Positions 43,927 through 52,552 of a DNA stretch of 64,000 nt are shown here, in pieces. The notes under the pieces were generated by a model. That model was not told the DNA's origin. It did not search any database and saw only the letters and a program-made list of their open reading frames with translations. Position 1 is the first letter of the stretch. Each line of letters opens with the position of its first letter. The DNA comes from Actinomyces oris (GTDB lineage: Bacteria; Actinomycetota; Actinomycetes; Actinomycetales; Actinomycetaceae): contig NZ_MSGO01000005.1 of NCBI RefSeq assembly GCF_001929375.1, positions 146,280-210,279 of the forward strand, written 5' to 3'. The translations under genes and the position numbers were made by a program.

Positions 43927-46900
43927 CTACAGCGCGTCCTGCCGTGCCAGGGCCTGTTCGTCTTCCTGAATCGCCCTCTCCTCGTATCGGTCAGCCGCCT
44001 TCTTCAGTAGTCGAGCTGTGTGCCGCGATGTCAATCGGATCTGCCTACTCAACGCGCGGTAGCGCTGTGCGCTCTCATGTTCTTGTTGTCCACCGTCGTA
44101 GATGCCGCGCACACTCGACATGAGGCCACGGCACGTTCCAGCGATAAAGCCTTCGTCAAGATTCTTGCTTCCGACTTCGTCGATGAGTGTACAAACAGCT
44201 GGCAACGGCCACGTTCCATTCTCATCTTCCGGACTGTTGGCGAGGAGTCTGCCGATTTCGTAGTCACCTATATCCGAAAGCTCGGCAACGGCCAGCCCTT
44301 GCCGTGCAGCCTCGACCCATTGCTGCATCACCACCGTGTCGATCTCCCCATCCGCCGTCATACCTGGGCAGCCACGCCAGCCATCGAGCACGCTCATAGC
44401 TATGCGAAATGACGCACTACGATCCATCCCGAGCATAGTTTCTCCCCGATGCGCCACCTCCATAAGCCTGACAAACAAGTGGGGCACAGTCGCGAGAGTG
44501 CGATGGAGAAGTATCGGCTCTCGATAATCGCCAATGAGCCGATAAAACAAAATCTCTAGCCTTGCAACGTCCACCTGATCAGCTTTTAGCTCAACAATAT
44601 GATCGAGCACCTGACCGACCTCATATGACAACGAGGAGATCTTTACCGACTCTTGGGTGCATGCGACATGAAGCAGGCCGATTAATACATCTGCCGTCAA
44701 GTCAGTCTTAACGCCCTCTTGCTTGGCGGAGCGAATCGACAACGACACGCTGTCGATCGCATCCCACGCCCGCCCACACGCAACCAGCCGCTCGATAGCG
44801 TACCGCATGCGGTCTGGTGGCAACACACGCATTTCAGCAGTTTGCCAATACGCGTTGTCATCGTCTTGATTGCGCGCAACAACCTCCCAGTAGTCCCACT
44901 TAGCTGGGACGCAGTGCAGGACAGCAGCACGCTGCGCGGCAGTGAGCCTTGAATCGTCAAGCACAGCCTGCAGCCAAGACGCACCACGTTGGTCTAGTGA
45001 TCGACACAAGTAGCCATCCATGACAGTTACCAGTTTCCTGTCAGAACTGTCCGCCCAGTACGCGATGTCCCAGAAATTGAACTCCTGCCGATCTGCCAGC
45101 ATCCATCCCAGCACCAATGACGCAACTGCCCTCGATGCAAGCAGAGCAAGGTCGTCGATAGCCTGTGGCCCCGCGAGTATCTCACTGAGCGCCTCTTGCC
45201 GACGCTCCTCCACCTTTTGATCGTAGTCATCAATGTCGCGGTGCAGTGCACAATCGAGCAGACCAGGATCATGATTGAACAAGTAGAGGTGCCGTAGGAC
45301 AGGTGAGGTGGGCTTCCACCTGTCAGACAACTCCAAAAGGCGATCGACTTCCTCTTCCGGCAGCGACCACTCGGCCCTATGGTGCGAATGCTTGGCAGCC
45401 AATTCTCGCACTGCGCGCCAGACATGGTAGCGATCGTCGTCATCAAACTCTTCGGACGACGAAAGCTTGCCGAGGTGATCGATAATCTTCGTCCTGTCTT
45501 CCGACAATATGCCCCGATTGATGTGATTGACCAATCGCTCAAGGTTAGACGCTGTCATACCGCGCCAGCTGAGCGCACGCTCGACGAGGCCATGCCGATA
45601 CTCAACCCAATCGCACTGCAACACTGGTGCGTCGGTGAGCGGGCACCAATCTGCACGGAAACGTGGCGTGCGAGTCGGCGTGATTGTCGTCCAATCGGGC
45701 CATAGTGCGAACAGAAGATCCCACCCAACACTTGACGACATCCGTTTAACAGAATCAAGCGCGGCAAGCCTCTCACCAGACGGCACCGTCGTGAAATTGG
45801 CCCAACCGCATAGTATTGCGGCGAGGCTCTCATCAGGCCGATTGCCACGCTGCTTGTCATCCGCCGGATTGACGGCAAGCAAGGCGAGACACTCGATAAC
45901 ATCATCGAAGTATTCTTCAGACCAAGCGAGCACCTCGAGCGCCCACAGCAAGTGAGGATGGAACCAAGGATCACTAAACAGTATATCGTTACTACCTGCA
46001 TAATATGCCCGCAGCAACGAGGAGGAGTCTTGCCTCAGGTTGTTTATGGTGACATCAATGAACTGCTGCGGTGCGGCTTCTGCGAGATATCGAAGCCGTG
46101 GCCCTATCAGGTTCCAGACACGACCGGAGTCATCTCCTACTGCTTGACTAAGCAGTAGGTCGACAATATCAACAGCACTATCCCTCAATTTTCCGGACGG
46201 CACGCCGTCTCCATCCATAGAGCCAACCATCGCAAGGCTTCGCACAATGCCGCTCTTCAGCTCCTCCGAGTACTGCACCTGCGACGTGAGCTGATTGAGT
46301 TGCTGCTCAACCTTTTCTAGTGGGTTCAAGCCGTATGACGGATTGGCCTCACCCAAGACGTCAAGCACCAACTGCTTCCACCGCTCAACGACGCCATCTG
46401 TGATCTTCGATGACAGGCAGCGAAAGGCTTCCTCGAGCGAAGCAAATCGCCAGGCCGAGCCAGATCGGCTCATCACAGGGTCGTTTCCGCCAGCGCGCTG
46501 CTGGCAGAGCGACGTCACCGTATCGTAGTCACTACCGACCAGTTCCGCTATCGCCTGCGTATCCTTGTCATTATTAGCATTCCACGCACCAACGAGCGTC
46601 AGCGCCGCCAGCATTGACGCGGAGGTATCGGTGGCCCACATAGGCGTCTGGATCGCGGCGTCACGCGTTAATGCTCGGACAAACGACGGCATATTCCGCC
46701 GGGCAAGCCCAGCAAGATGATTCGCCTTTTGGAAGTTGATTTCACAGTCATTCAGTAATGACTGCACGTCAGGTCGCGATACACGCGGCAGCTTTACGTC
46801 CACCTTTCCATACACAACTTGCTCACGGTCAACGATTTTGATCACGTAATGGCCATTATCAATCGCTGGCTTCGTTTCAGCACCATCGAATGCCGGAATC

Positions 46901-47697
46901 AGTATTGACTTCCCTGCCTGCCGAGCGATCCGATTCCAAATGCCACTAGACTTAACGATGATGACCGATTGATCAAGAGCACTCAGTTCATCCTCGGCGT
47001 CAGCCGCAAGACTTGCGTATATGAAGGCGAGGCAGTCGTTACGCCAGTCCGCTTGAATCGTGATAGTTCGCGGTGCTTTGGCAAGCAACTCTCGGAGTTT
47101 GTCTCGAGTCGATTCTCGCCCAGCTATAAACATGCTGAGCGGTAACTCCGGCTGAGTCGCCTGATGAAAACTACCCCACCACTGCTCGAGCGTTCGCGCC
47201 TCATCAGGCTGCTTGCCAAGGTGTTCAGAAATCCAGTAATGCGACGATGGCAACATCTCCAGCCACGCTTCTAGATCATCAGCGTCAAGTGCCCATACAT
47301 TAGCGAATTTTCCCTCACTTCGTCGCTCTTCTAGCCACTTGTCTTTGCCACTCCATCGCCGAGGTGTGGCAAATACGAAGACATGGCCAGCGGCATCATT
47401 CTGATTGGCCCGCTTATGAAAGTCCTCCGATGCTTTGCTAGCGACCTTCTTATCGGTGCCAAACTCAAATATTAGGGATCCTGACGGCAAAACAGAGACC
47501 GTTTTGTCCGACTGAGCGGCTCCGTCGTAGCCAGGCACGTTCACACCGTTACCGGCGCGTGCCGACACTGCTGAAACGCCTGGAGTCTCGTGTAAAAGCT
47601 TCCGGATAAGTCGCGGAAAGTTCTCCTGCGCATTGCGAGCGTCATTATCTGGCCAGGAATTGAGATCATCGGCAGTGATGAGTTCTGGATTCTTCAT
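43927..47697 (-). CDS. Large nuclease-like/helical-repeat protein, candidate antiphage effector
   Basis: A 1256-residue single-gene product. The N-terminal ~165 residues look like a PD-(D/E)XK-type domain: GYDG (D58), IFEFGTDKK (E78, K83/K84), then VFVFATPRRWSGKDKW and ALDADDLEAWLE. Residues ~185-330 sit where a STAND/NACHT ATPase would start (MFIAGRESTRDKLRELL, PRTITIQADWRNDCLAFIYA), but the expected GxxGxGKS loop is replaced and no Walker B was found. Residues ~330-1200 are alpha-helical repeats, a likely sensor. The layout resembles nuclease-STAND defence proteins with a lost or never-present P-loop. Upstream DNA is AT-rich, and a divergent small gene starts 238 bp away. Specific family name unknown. 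Confidence 0.7.
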   Translation of the reverse strand: MKNPELITADDLNSWPDNDARNAQENFPRLIRKLLHETPGVSAVSARAGNGVNVPGYDGAAQSDKTVSVLPSGSLIFEFGTDKKVASKASEDFHKRANQNDAAGHVFVFATPRRWSGKDKWLEERRSEGKFANVWALDADDLEAWLEMLPSSHYWISEHLGKQPDEARTLEQWWGSFHQATQPELPLSMFIAGRESTRDKLRELLAKAPRTITIQADWRNDCLAFIYASLAADAEDELSALDQSVIIVKSSGIWNRIARQAGKSILIPAFDGAETKPAIDNGHYVIKIVDREQVVYGKVDVKLPRVSRPDVQSLLNDCEINFQKANHLAGLARRNMPSFVRALTRDAAIQTPMWATDTSASMLAALTLVGAWNANNDKDTQAIAELVGSDYDTVTSLCQQRAGGNDPVMSRSGSAWRFASLEEAFRCLSSKITDGVVERWKQLVLDVLGEANPSYGLNPLEKVEQQLNQLTSQVQYSEELKSGIVRSLAMVGSMDGDGVPSGKLRDSAVDIVDLLLSQAVGDDSGRVWNLIGPRLRYLAEAAPQQFIDVTINNLRQDSSSLLRAYYAGSNDILFSDPWFHPHLLWALEVLAWSEEYFDDVIECLALLAVNPADDKQRGNRPDESLAAILCGWANFTTVPSGERLAALDSVKRMSSSVGWDLLFALWPDWTTITPTRTPRFRADWCPLTDAPVLQCDWVEYRHGLVERALSWRGMTASNLERLVNHINRGILSEDRTKIIDHLGKLSSSEEFDDDDRYHVWRAVRELAAKHSHHRAEWSLPEEEVDRLLELSDRWKPTSPVLRHLYLFNHDPGLLDCALHRDIDDYDQKVEERRQEALSEILAGPQAIDDLALLASRAVASLVLGWMLADRQEFNFWDIAYWADSSDRKLVTVMDGYLCRSLDQRGASWLQAVLDDSRLTAAQRAAVLHCVPAKWDYWEVVARNQDDDNAYWQTAEMRVLPPDRMRYAIERLVACGRAWDAIDSVSLSIRSAKQEGVKTDLTADVLIGLLHVACTQESVKISSLSYEVGQVLDHIVELKADQVDVARLEILFYRLIGDYREPILLHRTLATVPHLFVRLMEVAHRGETMLGMDRSASFRIAMSVLDGWRGCPGMTADGEIDTVVMQQWVEAARQGLAVAELSDIGDYEIGRLLANSPEDENGTWPLPAVCTLIDEVGSKNLDEGFIAGTCRGLMSSVRGIYDGGQQEHESAQRYRALSRQIRLTSRHTARLLKKAADRYEERAIQEDEQALARQDAL

Positions 47698-47934
47698 GTT
47701 TCTCCTAATTTAGTAAGCAGGCACAACGCGGCGTCTGGACCACTTTTAAGTGCACCAGACAGCCAAAGCGCCTGCGCATATTATACGCTTACTTACCACT
47801 ACCTAGCCCGCTATTTATCTCAATTTAGTCACGAATATTGTTCCGGTTTCACTTGGAAGTATCGACACTGTTCGGTATATTTAAAACTCAACGACTTCCC
47901 ATAGTTTCACAAACATTGTATACTGATTGGAGCA

Positions 47935-48351
47935 ATGCATGTCTATACGTCGAAATATCTGCGTTTACCTGGATCATCCTATGATGAAGTATTAAAGCGG
48001 GCTCGAGCCGAGTATCATGTCGTCGCACAATCGAGCAAACGGCAGCCGTATGTTCGGTCGAAGTACTTCAATAGCAGCAAGATTTTTCTCGACGTGTTTT
48101 GGACGCACCTGATGCAGAAGCACCCAAAGGAGCGGCGGAAGCGGCTGCGCTTCTACAAAGCGGCTATTGAACTGCTGCGCAGCTCGCGAGAAGTACCAGA
48201 AGTTTCCTTCAGTGCAGACGATAGAACTATCGTGCTCTATCGCTTCTATGGAATGACGAAAGACGGTGAACACTTCTGCGTCCAAGTCAAGGAAGACAAG
48301 CGGACTAGCCGAAGAGACTTCATGTCGGTATTTGCACGAAAACCGCAATAA
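47935..48351 (+). CDS. Small hypothetical protein (possible RelE/BECR-like fold)
   Basis: A 138-residue basic protein with KIFLDVFWTHLMQKHPKERRKRLRF, then IVLYRFYGMTKDGEHFCVQV and a terminal KEDKRTSRRDFMSVFAR. The last part, a beta-rich stretch ending in a conserved basic strand, resembles RelE/BECR-type RNase folds and a family of small proteins seen next to mobile elements. This is pattern recall, so low certainty. TATACT lies 10 nt upstream and a GGAG 2 nt upstream of the ATG. It is divergent from the 1256-aa gene. Confidence 0.55.
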   Translation: MHVYTSKYLRLPGSSYDEVLKRARAEYHVVAQSSKRQPYVRSKYFNSSKIFLDVFWTHLMQKHPKERRKRLRFYKAAIELLRSSREVPEVSFSADDRTIVLYRFYGMTKDGEHFCVQVKEDKRTSRRDFMSVFARKPQ

Positions 48352-48723
48352 TTCAAATCAAACAAAAATCTCCCGCAGTGTGACCTGAAAACCACTCGCC
48401 GGAGATTTCTTGGTGACACGGTGTTGGCCTGTGTCTGGTTATGATTATATGCTTTTCAGTCCAAATGTCAACAGTTTTAAGCAATTTTGTCACACTACGA
48501 GAATAAAATGAATGGGCACGTGCTGCACAAGCCTTCCAGCAACGAGTGCTAAAACACTTTCCTGGCGACCGGCACCAGTTCTACTGGCCGTGATGGGATG
48601 CCCACCCACAACGGCACACTAGTCTTAAGCTGGTCGGTAGCAAAGACTATCCGCGTCCCAGATGGCTCTGGGCGCTCTTCGACGATGGAGGCACCACTCT
48701 CACCGCCACTGCCGTCACTCCTC
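48352..48723. other. AT-rich region at the right end of the cargo
   Basis: 372 bp without a convincing gene. An inverted repeat AAATCTCC/GGAGATTT (near 48366-48410) could terminate the preceding gene. Composition turns GC-rich again from about 48.6 kb. Confidence 0.4.
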
Positions 48724-49227
48724 TCACTCGGCCGCCAGGTGACGCCCGATGGTCATGTCACTGAAGCCCAGCCGCTTGGCAATCTCAGCGATGGTCAGGC
48801 CCTGCTGGCGGAGGAGGATCGCCTGGGCACGGTCGTCGTCGGTGAAACGGTGGTGGCGTTCCAGTCCTGCCTGCCGGCGCAGCCGGTAGACCGTCGAGCG
48901 GTTGACGCCCGTCTGCCGGACGATCTCCTTGACGGGGACGCCAGCACTGTACAGGTCGACCACCTGCTGGCGCTGCTCCGGCGTCAGGGGCCGGAACTTC
49001 GTCTGCTTGATGCGGCCAACCTTGCGCGGCGACCGTGATGCGGTGTCGGGCGCATCACTCTCATCGTTCGGCCACTCCCCCACGCTGATGGCCGGTGCGG
49101 CGCATCGTCGCTGCGGGGACTCACCTTCTGGCCCTGCCACATCTACCCCGTGAGACGGCACGGGCTCGTCCGCATCGCCCACCGCGCCATCCGACCCGTC
49201 AGATACGCTACATTGGGGCCGGTACAC
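48724..49227 (-). CDS. Double helix-turn-helix DNA-binding protein
   Basis: A 167-residue protein, with the GTG start tentative. The first ~70 residues are acidic and disordered. Two HTH motifs of the Hin/transposase type follow: LTPEQRQQVVDLYSAGVPVK with EIVRQTGVNRSTVYRLRR, and RAQAILLRQQGLTIAEIAKR with LGFSDMTIGRHLA. No catalytic domain is present, so it is more likely an architectural or regulatory protein than a recombinase. It is the last gene before tRNA-Leu and probably belongs to the element's right end. Confidence 0.65.
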   Translation of the reverse strand: MYRPQCSVSDGSDGAVGDADEPVPSHGVDVAGPEGESPQRRCAAPAISVGEWPNDESDAPDTASRSPRKVGRIKQTKFRPLTPEQRQQVVDLYSAGVPVKEIVRQTGVNRSTVYRLRRQAGLERHHRFTDDDRAQAILLRQQGLTIAEIAKRLGFSDMTIGRHLAAE

Positions 49228-49349
49228 ACCTGGCCGCCCTCACCGGCGGCCAGCTTCCTTCGGAAGTCCAGCAGCACCGCTAGGTTGTTAGGAGCAATGG
49301 TGCGGAGTTGTACTGACGCCCCAGTTACTCAAACATTGGGGCGCGTCTT

Positions 49350-49434
49350 GCCTCCGTGGTGGAATCGGTAGACACCGCGACCTTAAAAGTCGCTGCCTAC
49401 GGGCGTGCGGGTTCGAGTCCCGCCGGAGGCACCA
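49350..49434 (+). tRNA. tRNA-Leu(UAA)
   Basis: An 85-nt class II tRNA with acceptor GCCTCCG/CGGAGGC, anticodon loop containing TAA (CTTAAAA), a short long-variable arm (TGCCTACGGGCGT), T arm CGGG-TTCGAGT-CCCG and encoded CCA. It reads UUA/UUG codons. It is the first backbone gene right of the element. Confidence 0.93.
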
Positions 49435-49559
49435 CAGCATCGCTATACAAACCCTCGCCTCCGGTTCTCAAAACGTCGGCGTCCCGTCAACACACCTTTG
49501 CCCTCCCGCTACGGGAAGGGGGACACTGGCCCTGTTCTGCCTCAAGTCAAGGAGCCGTC

Positions 49560-50732
49560 ATGAAGATCGCCGCCCGGGCCAAAGCCGCTCAGCCCTTCTA
49601 TGCGATGAGCATTGGTGAACGCGCTGGAATCCTCCAGGCGGAGGGCCACTCGATCGCCAAGCTCAGCCTGGGTGAGCCCGACTTCGGCGCCCCTCCCGCG
49701 GTCCGCGAGGAGATGTGCCGCGTCATGGACGGCCGGCCTCTGCCCTACTCCCCCACCCTGGGCCTGCTCGCACTGCGTGAGGCCATTGCCGGCTTCTACC
49801 GGGACAGGCACGGCGTCGAGGTCGACCCTGCCCGGATCGTCGTGACCACGGGTGCGTCATCGGCGCTCCTGCTGGTGGCCGCCGCCACCACACAGCCCGG
49901 CGACGACGTCGTCATCGCCGATCCGTCCTACCCCTGCAACCGGCAGCTGGTGGAGACCTACGGCGGCCGGATCGTTCTGGCACCCACCAGTCCTGCCAGC
50001 CGATACCAGATGGACCGGGCCGCAGCCGAGGCGGCGTGGACTCCTCAGACGAGCGCGGTGATGCTGGCGACCCCATCCAACCCCACGGGCACGTCCATCC
50101 CCTTCGAGGAGCTGGCGTCGATCTGCGCGCTGGCCCGTGAACGCAGCGCTTGGCGGATCGTCGACGAGATCTACCTGGGTCTGGCTGATCCAGGCGAGGA
50201 CGGCACGCCGGCGCGCACCGTCCTGGAGGCCGATCCTGAGGCGATCGTGATCAGCTCCTTCTCCAAGTACTTCGGGATGACGGGATGGCGGCTGGGCTGG
50301 GCGATCCTTCCCGAGGAGCTTGTGGCCCCCGCGGAGAACCTGGCGGTCAACTACTTCCTGTGCGCTTCGACGCCCATCCAGCACGCCGCGCTGGCAGCCT
50401 TCTCCCCCGAATCCGTCTCCGTGTGCGAGCAGCGCCGCCAAGAGCTCCTCGCCCGCAGGAGCATCGTGCTCGACGGGCTGGAACGCATCGGCCTCCCGGT
50501 TCCGGTCCTGCCCGACGGCGCCTTCTACGTCTACTTCGACGTCTCCTCCACGGGGATTGACGCCCAGACGTTCTGTCACCGCGCCCTGGAGGAGGCTCAT
50601 GTGGCGCTCACGCCGGGGCAGGACTTCTCCACGACCACGGCCCACTCCCACGTGCGACTGTCCTACGCCGCCTCCCGCGACGAGCTGCACGAAGGAATGA
50701 AGCGTCTCGAAACTTTCATTAACAGTTTGTAA
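49560..50732 (+). CDS. PLP-dependent class I aminotransferase
   Basis: A 390-residue fold-type I aminotransferase. Signature features are LSLGEPDFGAPPAV, NPTG (N174), DEIYLGL and the PLP-binding lysine K236 in SSFSKYFGMTGWRLGW, followed by the C-terminal arginine segment HVRLSYA. It belongs to the aspartate/aromatic-like subgroup, but the preferred substrate cannot be fixed. The ATG at 49560 has AAGGAG 6 nt upstream. The longer open frame runs back through tRNA-Leu and is not coding. Confidence 0.9.
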   Translation: MKIAARAKAAQPFYAMSIGERAGILQAEGHSIAKLSLGEPDFGAPPAVREEMCRVMDGRPLPYSPTLGLLALREAIAGFYRDRHGVEVDPARIVVTTGASSALLLVAAATTQPGDDVVIADPSYPCNRQLVETYGGRIVLAPTSPASRYQMDRAAAEAAWTPQTSAVMLATPSNPTGTSIPFEELASICALARERSAWRIVDEIYLGLADPGEDGTPARTVLEADPEAIVISSFSKYFGMTGWRLGWAILPEELVAPAENLAVNYFLCASTPIQHAALAAFSPESVSVCEQRRQELLARRSIVLDGLERIGLPVPVLPDGAFYVYFDVSSTGIDAQTFCHRALEEAHVALTPGQDFSTTTAHSHVRLSYAASRDELHEGMKRLETFINSL

Positions 50733-50820
50733 ATAAACAGGCATTCAACTCAATATTCCGGCATCGAGTCGCGCGCATCAATGTGGCGCTCACCTGTTCA
50801 CATGTTGCACAATTCTCGTT

Positions 50821-51861
50821 ATGTCCATGCAGACCCTGCTCCTCTCCGCCGCGCTAGTAGTTTTTGGAGTGATCGCCACCGTCGAGATCTCCAAATCAAT
50901 CCATCAGAAAATACGCTTGCGCCGCGATAAGACATCCTCCGCCCCGCACCGGGGTGAGGAGTCCACATGGAATGAGCTCACTGAGCATCATCGGCCCATC
51001 AGACACTCCGAGCCCCAGAAGTTCACCGCCGGCCCGCATGAGCGGCTCCTGGCGATCTGCGCGCCGTACTCCCTGTGCCGCAGGGACCCGTGGGACCGGC
51101 TCACCTGCGCCGATCTTGACGGCACGCGCACCATGCTCTCCCTCGACTGGGGAGTGTGCTCGCGCACCGATCTCCTCTCCCGAGTCCACTGGCTCATCAC
51201 CTCCGGACACCGCACCGGTTTCGATGCCGAGCGCGCCCGCTGGGTCGACACCTCCCTGGCGGAGGCCGAACGCCACGAGCTGCGAGAAACTGCCGAGTCC
51301 TCCTCAGACGCGGCCGAGACACTGTGGCGCCTCGAGCGCATGCTCAACAATGATCGGGACATCCGTAACGTGGACTTCTCCGCCTGGGACCTGATCCGTG
51401 CCGGCATGCTGACACGCTGCGGATTCGCGCTGGGCTGGCTGACCGAGGACGAGACCTGGGACACGCTCGCGATCCTGGATCGGGGGCTGCGAGAGCGTTA
51501 TCGGAGCTGGACGCAGGTATCGGAATCGTTCCGGCTGGCACGCTGGTACTGGAACTCCACGAGCGGCAAGGACGAGCACTTCAACGACCTGCACGACCTC
51601 AACCGTTCGCTGGTTCTCCTCAGCGCCGACGGGCCATGGGGGCTCATCGGCTGGGACGTCGAGACTCCCGAGCCCTCCTTCCTCATTCTCGACGACCTCC
51701 TCGACGCCGGTGCGGCCATGCCACTGGGTGCGGGCGAGAGGAAGCGCGCCACACGGTGGGAGCGCTGGGTCGACGATCAGGTCATTGTCCGCGGGCAGCA
51801 CCGCCCTCAGCACTTCGGCACCCACGCCGACCAGCACCACCGGTTCGCCAAGCGCGCCTGA
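50821..51861 (+). CDS. DUF1266 domain protein with N-terminal membrane helix
   Basis: A 346-residue protein that begins with a transmembrane helix (LLLSAALVVFGVIATVEI). A cytoplasmic region follows that matches DUF1266: LSLDWGVCSRTDLLSRVHWL, DFSAWDLIRAGMLTRCGFALGW, and YRSWTQVSESFRLARWYW. DUF1266 proteins are of unknown function and often appear in multi-copy sets in actinobacteria and near secretion or conflict genes. CACAAT lies 7 nt before the ATG, consistent with a leaderless start. It is convergent with tRNA-Val. Confidence 0.8.
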   Translation: MSMQTLLLSAALVVFGVIATVEISKSIHQKIRLRRDKTSSAPHRGEESTWNELTEHHRPIRHSEPQKFTAGPHERLLAICAPYSLCRRDPWDRLTCADLDGTRTMLSLDWGVCSRTDLLSRVHWLITSGHRTGFDAERARWVDTSLAEAERHELRETAESSSDAAETLWRLERMLNNDRDIRNVDFSAWDLIRAGMLTRCGFALGWLTEDETWDTLAILDRGLRERYRSWTQVSESFRLARWYWNSTSGKDEHFNDLHDLNRSLVLLSADGPWGLIGWDVETPEPSFLILDDLLDAGAAMPLGAGERKRATRWERWVDDQVIVRGQHRPQHFGTHADQHHRFAKRA

Positions 51862-51909
51862 GGAATCGCACCAACAGCGCTCCGCGACAGGGCGGGTATG
51901 GAGAGCTCG

Positions 51910-51985
51910 TGGTGGACCCGGCCGGACTCGAACCGACGACCGACGCGGTGTAAACGCGTTGCTCTACCAACTGAGCTACAGGTCC
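51910..51985 (-). tRNA. tRNA-Val(UAC)
   Basis: A 76-nt cloverleaf on the minus strand: acceptor GGACCTG/CGGGTCC, D arm GCTC/GAGC, anticodon stem ACGCG/CGCGT with loop TTTACAC (anticodon UAC), T arm GTCGG/CCGGC and encoded CCA. Confidence 0.95.
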
Positions 51986-52147
51986 TGGTGCTGACGCTGC
52001 CGGGAGCACATTGCCCGAGCCGGGTGCCTGCACACGCGACTGACGGCGCGAGCCGCCTCAGCCGGAGACTTTACCGCCTCCACCGGACGGGCCACCAATC
52101 ATCTCCGCCGCTGAGGGCGTAGCACGCCGCGCAGCCATCGGGTCGCC

Positions 52148-52552
52148 TCAGCGTCCCCGGCTGGAGACCCTGATGCCGCTCCAGTGCTGCCCCATGGAGG
52201 CGGCGGAGGTCGCGTGCATGCCGGCTGTTGCGGCGGCCTCCTCCACCTCGGCGGCCTGGACGGCGCCGGTAGTACGCGCCTTGGGCGTCAGCACCCAGAT
52301 GAGCCCTGCGCCGTCGAGGTTGGCCTGAGCGTCCACGAGGAGGTCGGTGAGGTCGTCGACGTCGCCGTCTTCGTCACGCCACCACACGATGGCCGAGTCG
52401 GCCACGTCCTCGTAGTCCTCGTCCACCAGAGTGGTTCCGGTCTCCGCCTCAGCGGCCTGTCGCAAGGTCTCGTCGACGTCGTCGTCGTAGCCGAACTCCT
52501 GAATGATGAGACCGGAGGCGAAGCCGAAAGCCCCACCCGCTGTACTCGCCAC
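52148..52552 (-). CDS. DUF3052 family protein
   Basis: A 134-residue acidic protein of the actinobacterial DUF3052 family (Rv2239c-like), usually found beside aceE, as here. Conserved segments include GLIIQEFGYDDDVDETLR, YEDVADSAIVWWRDEDGDV, LTDLLVDAQANL and GLIWVLTPKA. Function is unknown. The GTG at 52552 gives the family N-terminus (ASTAGGAFGFASG), with AAGGA nearby. It is divergent from aceE with a ~400-bp gap. Confidence 0.85.
   Translation of the reverse strand: MASTAGGAFGFASGLIIQEFGYDDDVDETLRQAAEAETGTTLVDEDYEDVADSAIVWWRDEDGDVDDLTDLLVDAQANLDGAGLIWVLTPKARTTGAVQAAEVEEAAATAGMHATSAASMGQHWSGIRVSSRGR

Larger units (their letters stand above)
23398..49349. mobile_element. Integrated mobilizable element (serine-recombinase type), approximate limits
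   Basis: The left end is defined by the recombinase frame running antisense into the tRNA. The right end is not resolved: 49.2-49.35 kb, just before tRNA-Leu, is the first point where backbone genes resume. Between these limits lie recombinase, coupling ATPase, replication-relaxation protein, methyltransferase, phage/plasmid-type HTH proteins and AT-rich cargo, while genes on both sides keep actinobacterial synteny. Serine-recombinase cores are only a few bases long, so no direct repeat could be assigned by eye. Confidence 0.65.

Noticed and set aside
43927..47697. Calling the 1256-aa protein an Avs (nuclease-STAND) protein
   Set aside because: Walker A and B motifs of the STAND domain could not be seen, so the name is not justified.
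23380..49434. CRISPR arrays or insertion sequences in the element
   Set aside because: No regularly spaced repeats, transposase DDE motifs or terminal inverted repeats were found; the two HTH proteins lack catalytic domains.
23380..49434. Direct repeat of the tRNA 3' end at the right side of the element
   Set aside because: I looked for copies of the T arm and acceptor sequence near 49.2-49.4 kb; only tRNA-Leu itself was found, with weak similarity after the CCA that is likely chance.
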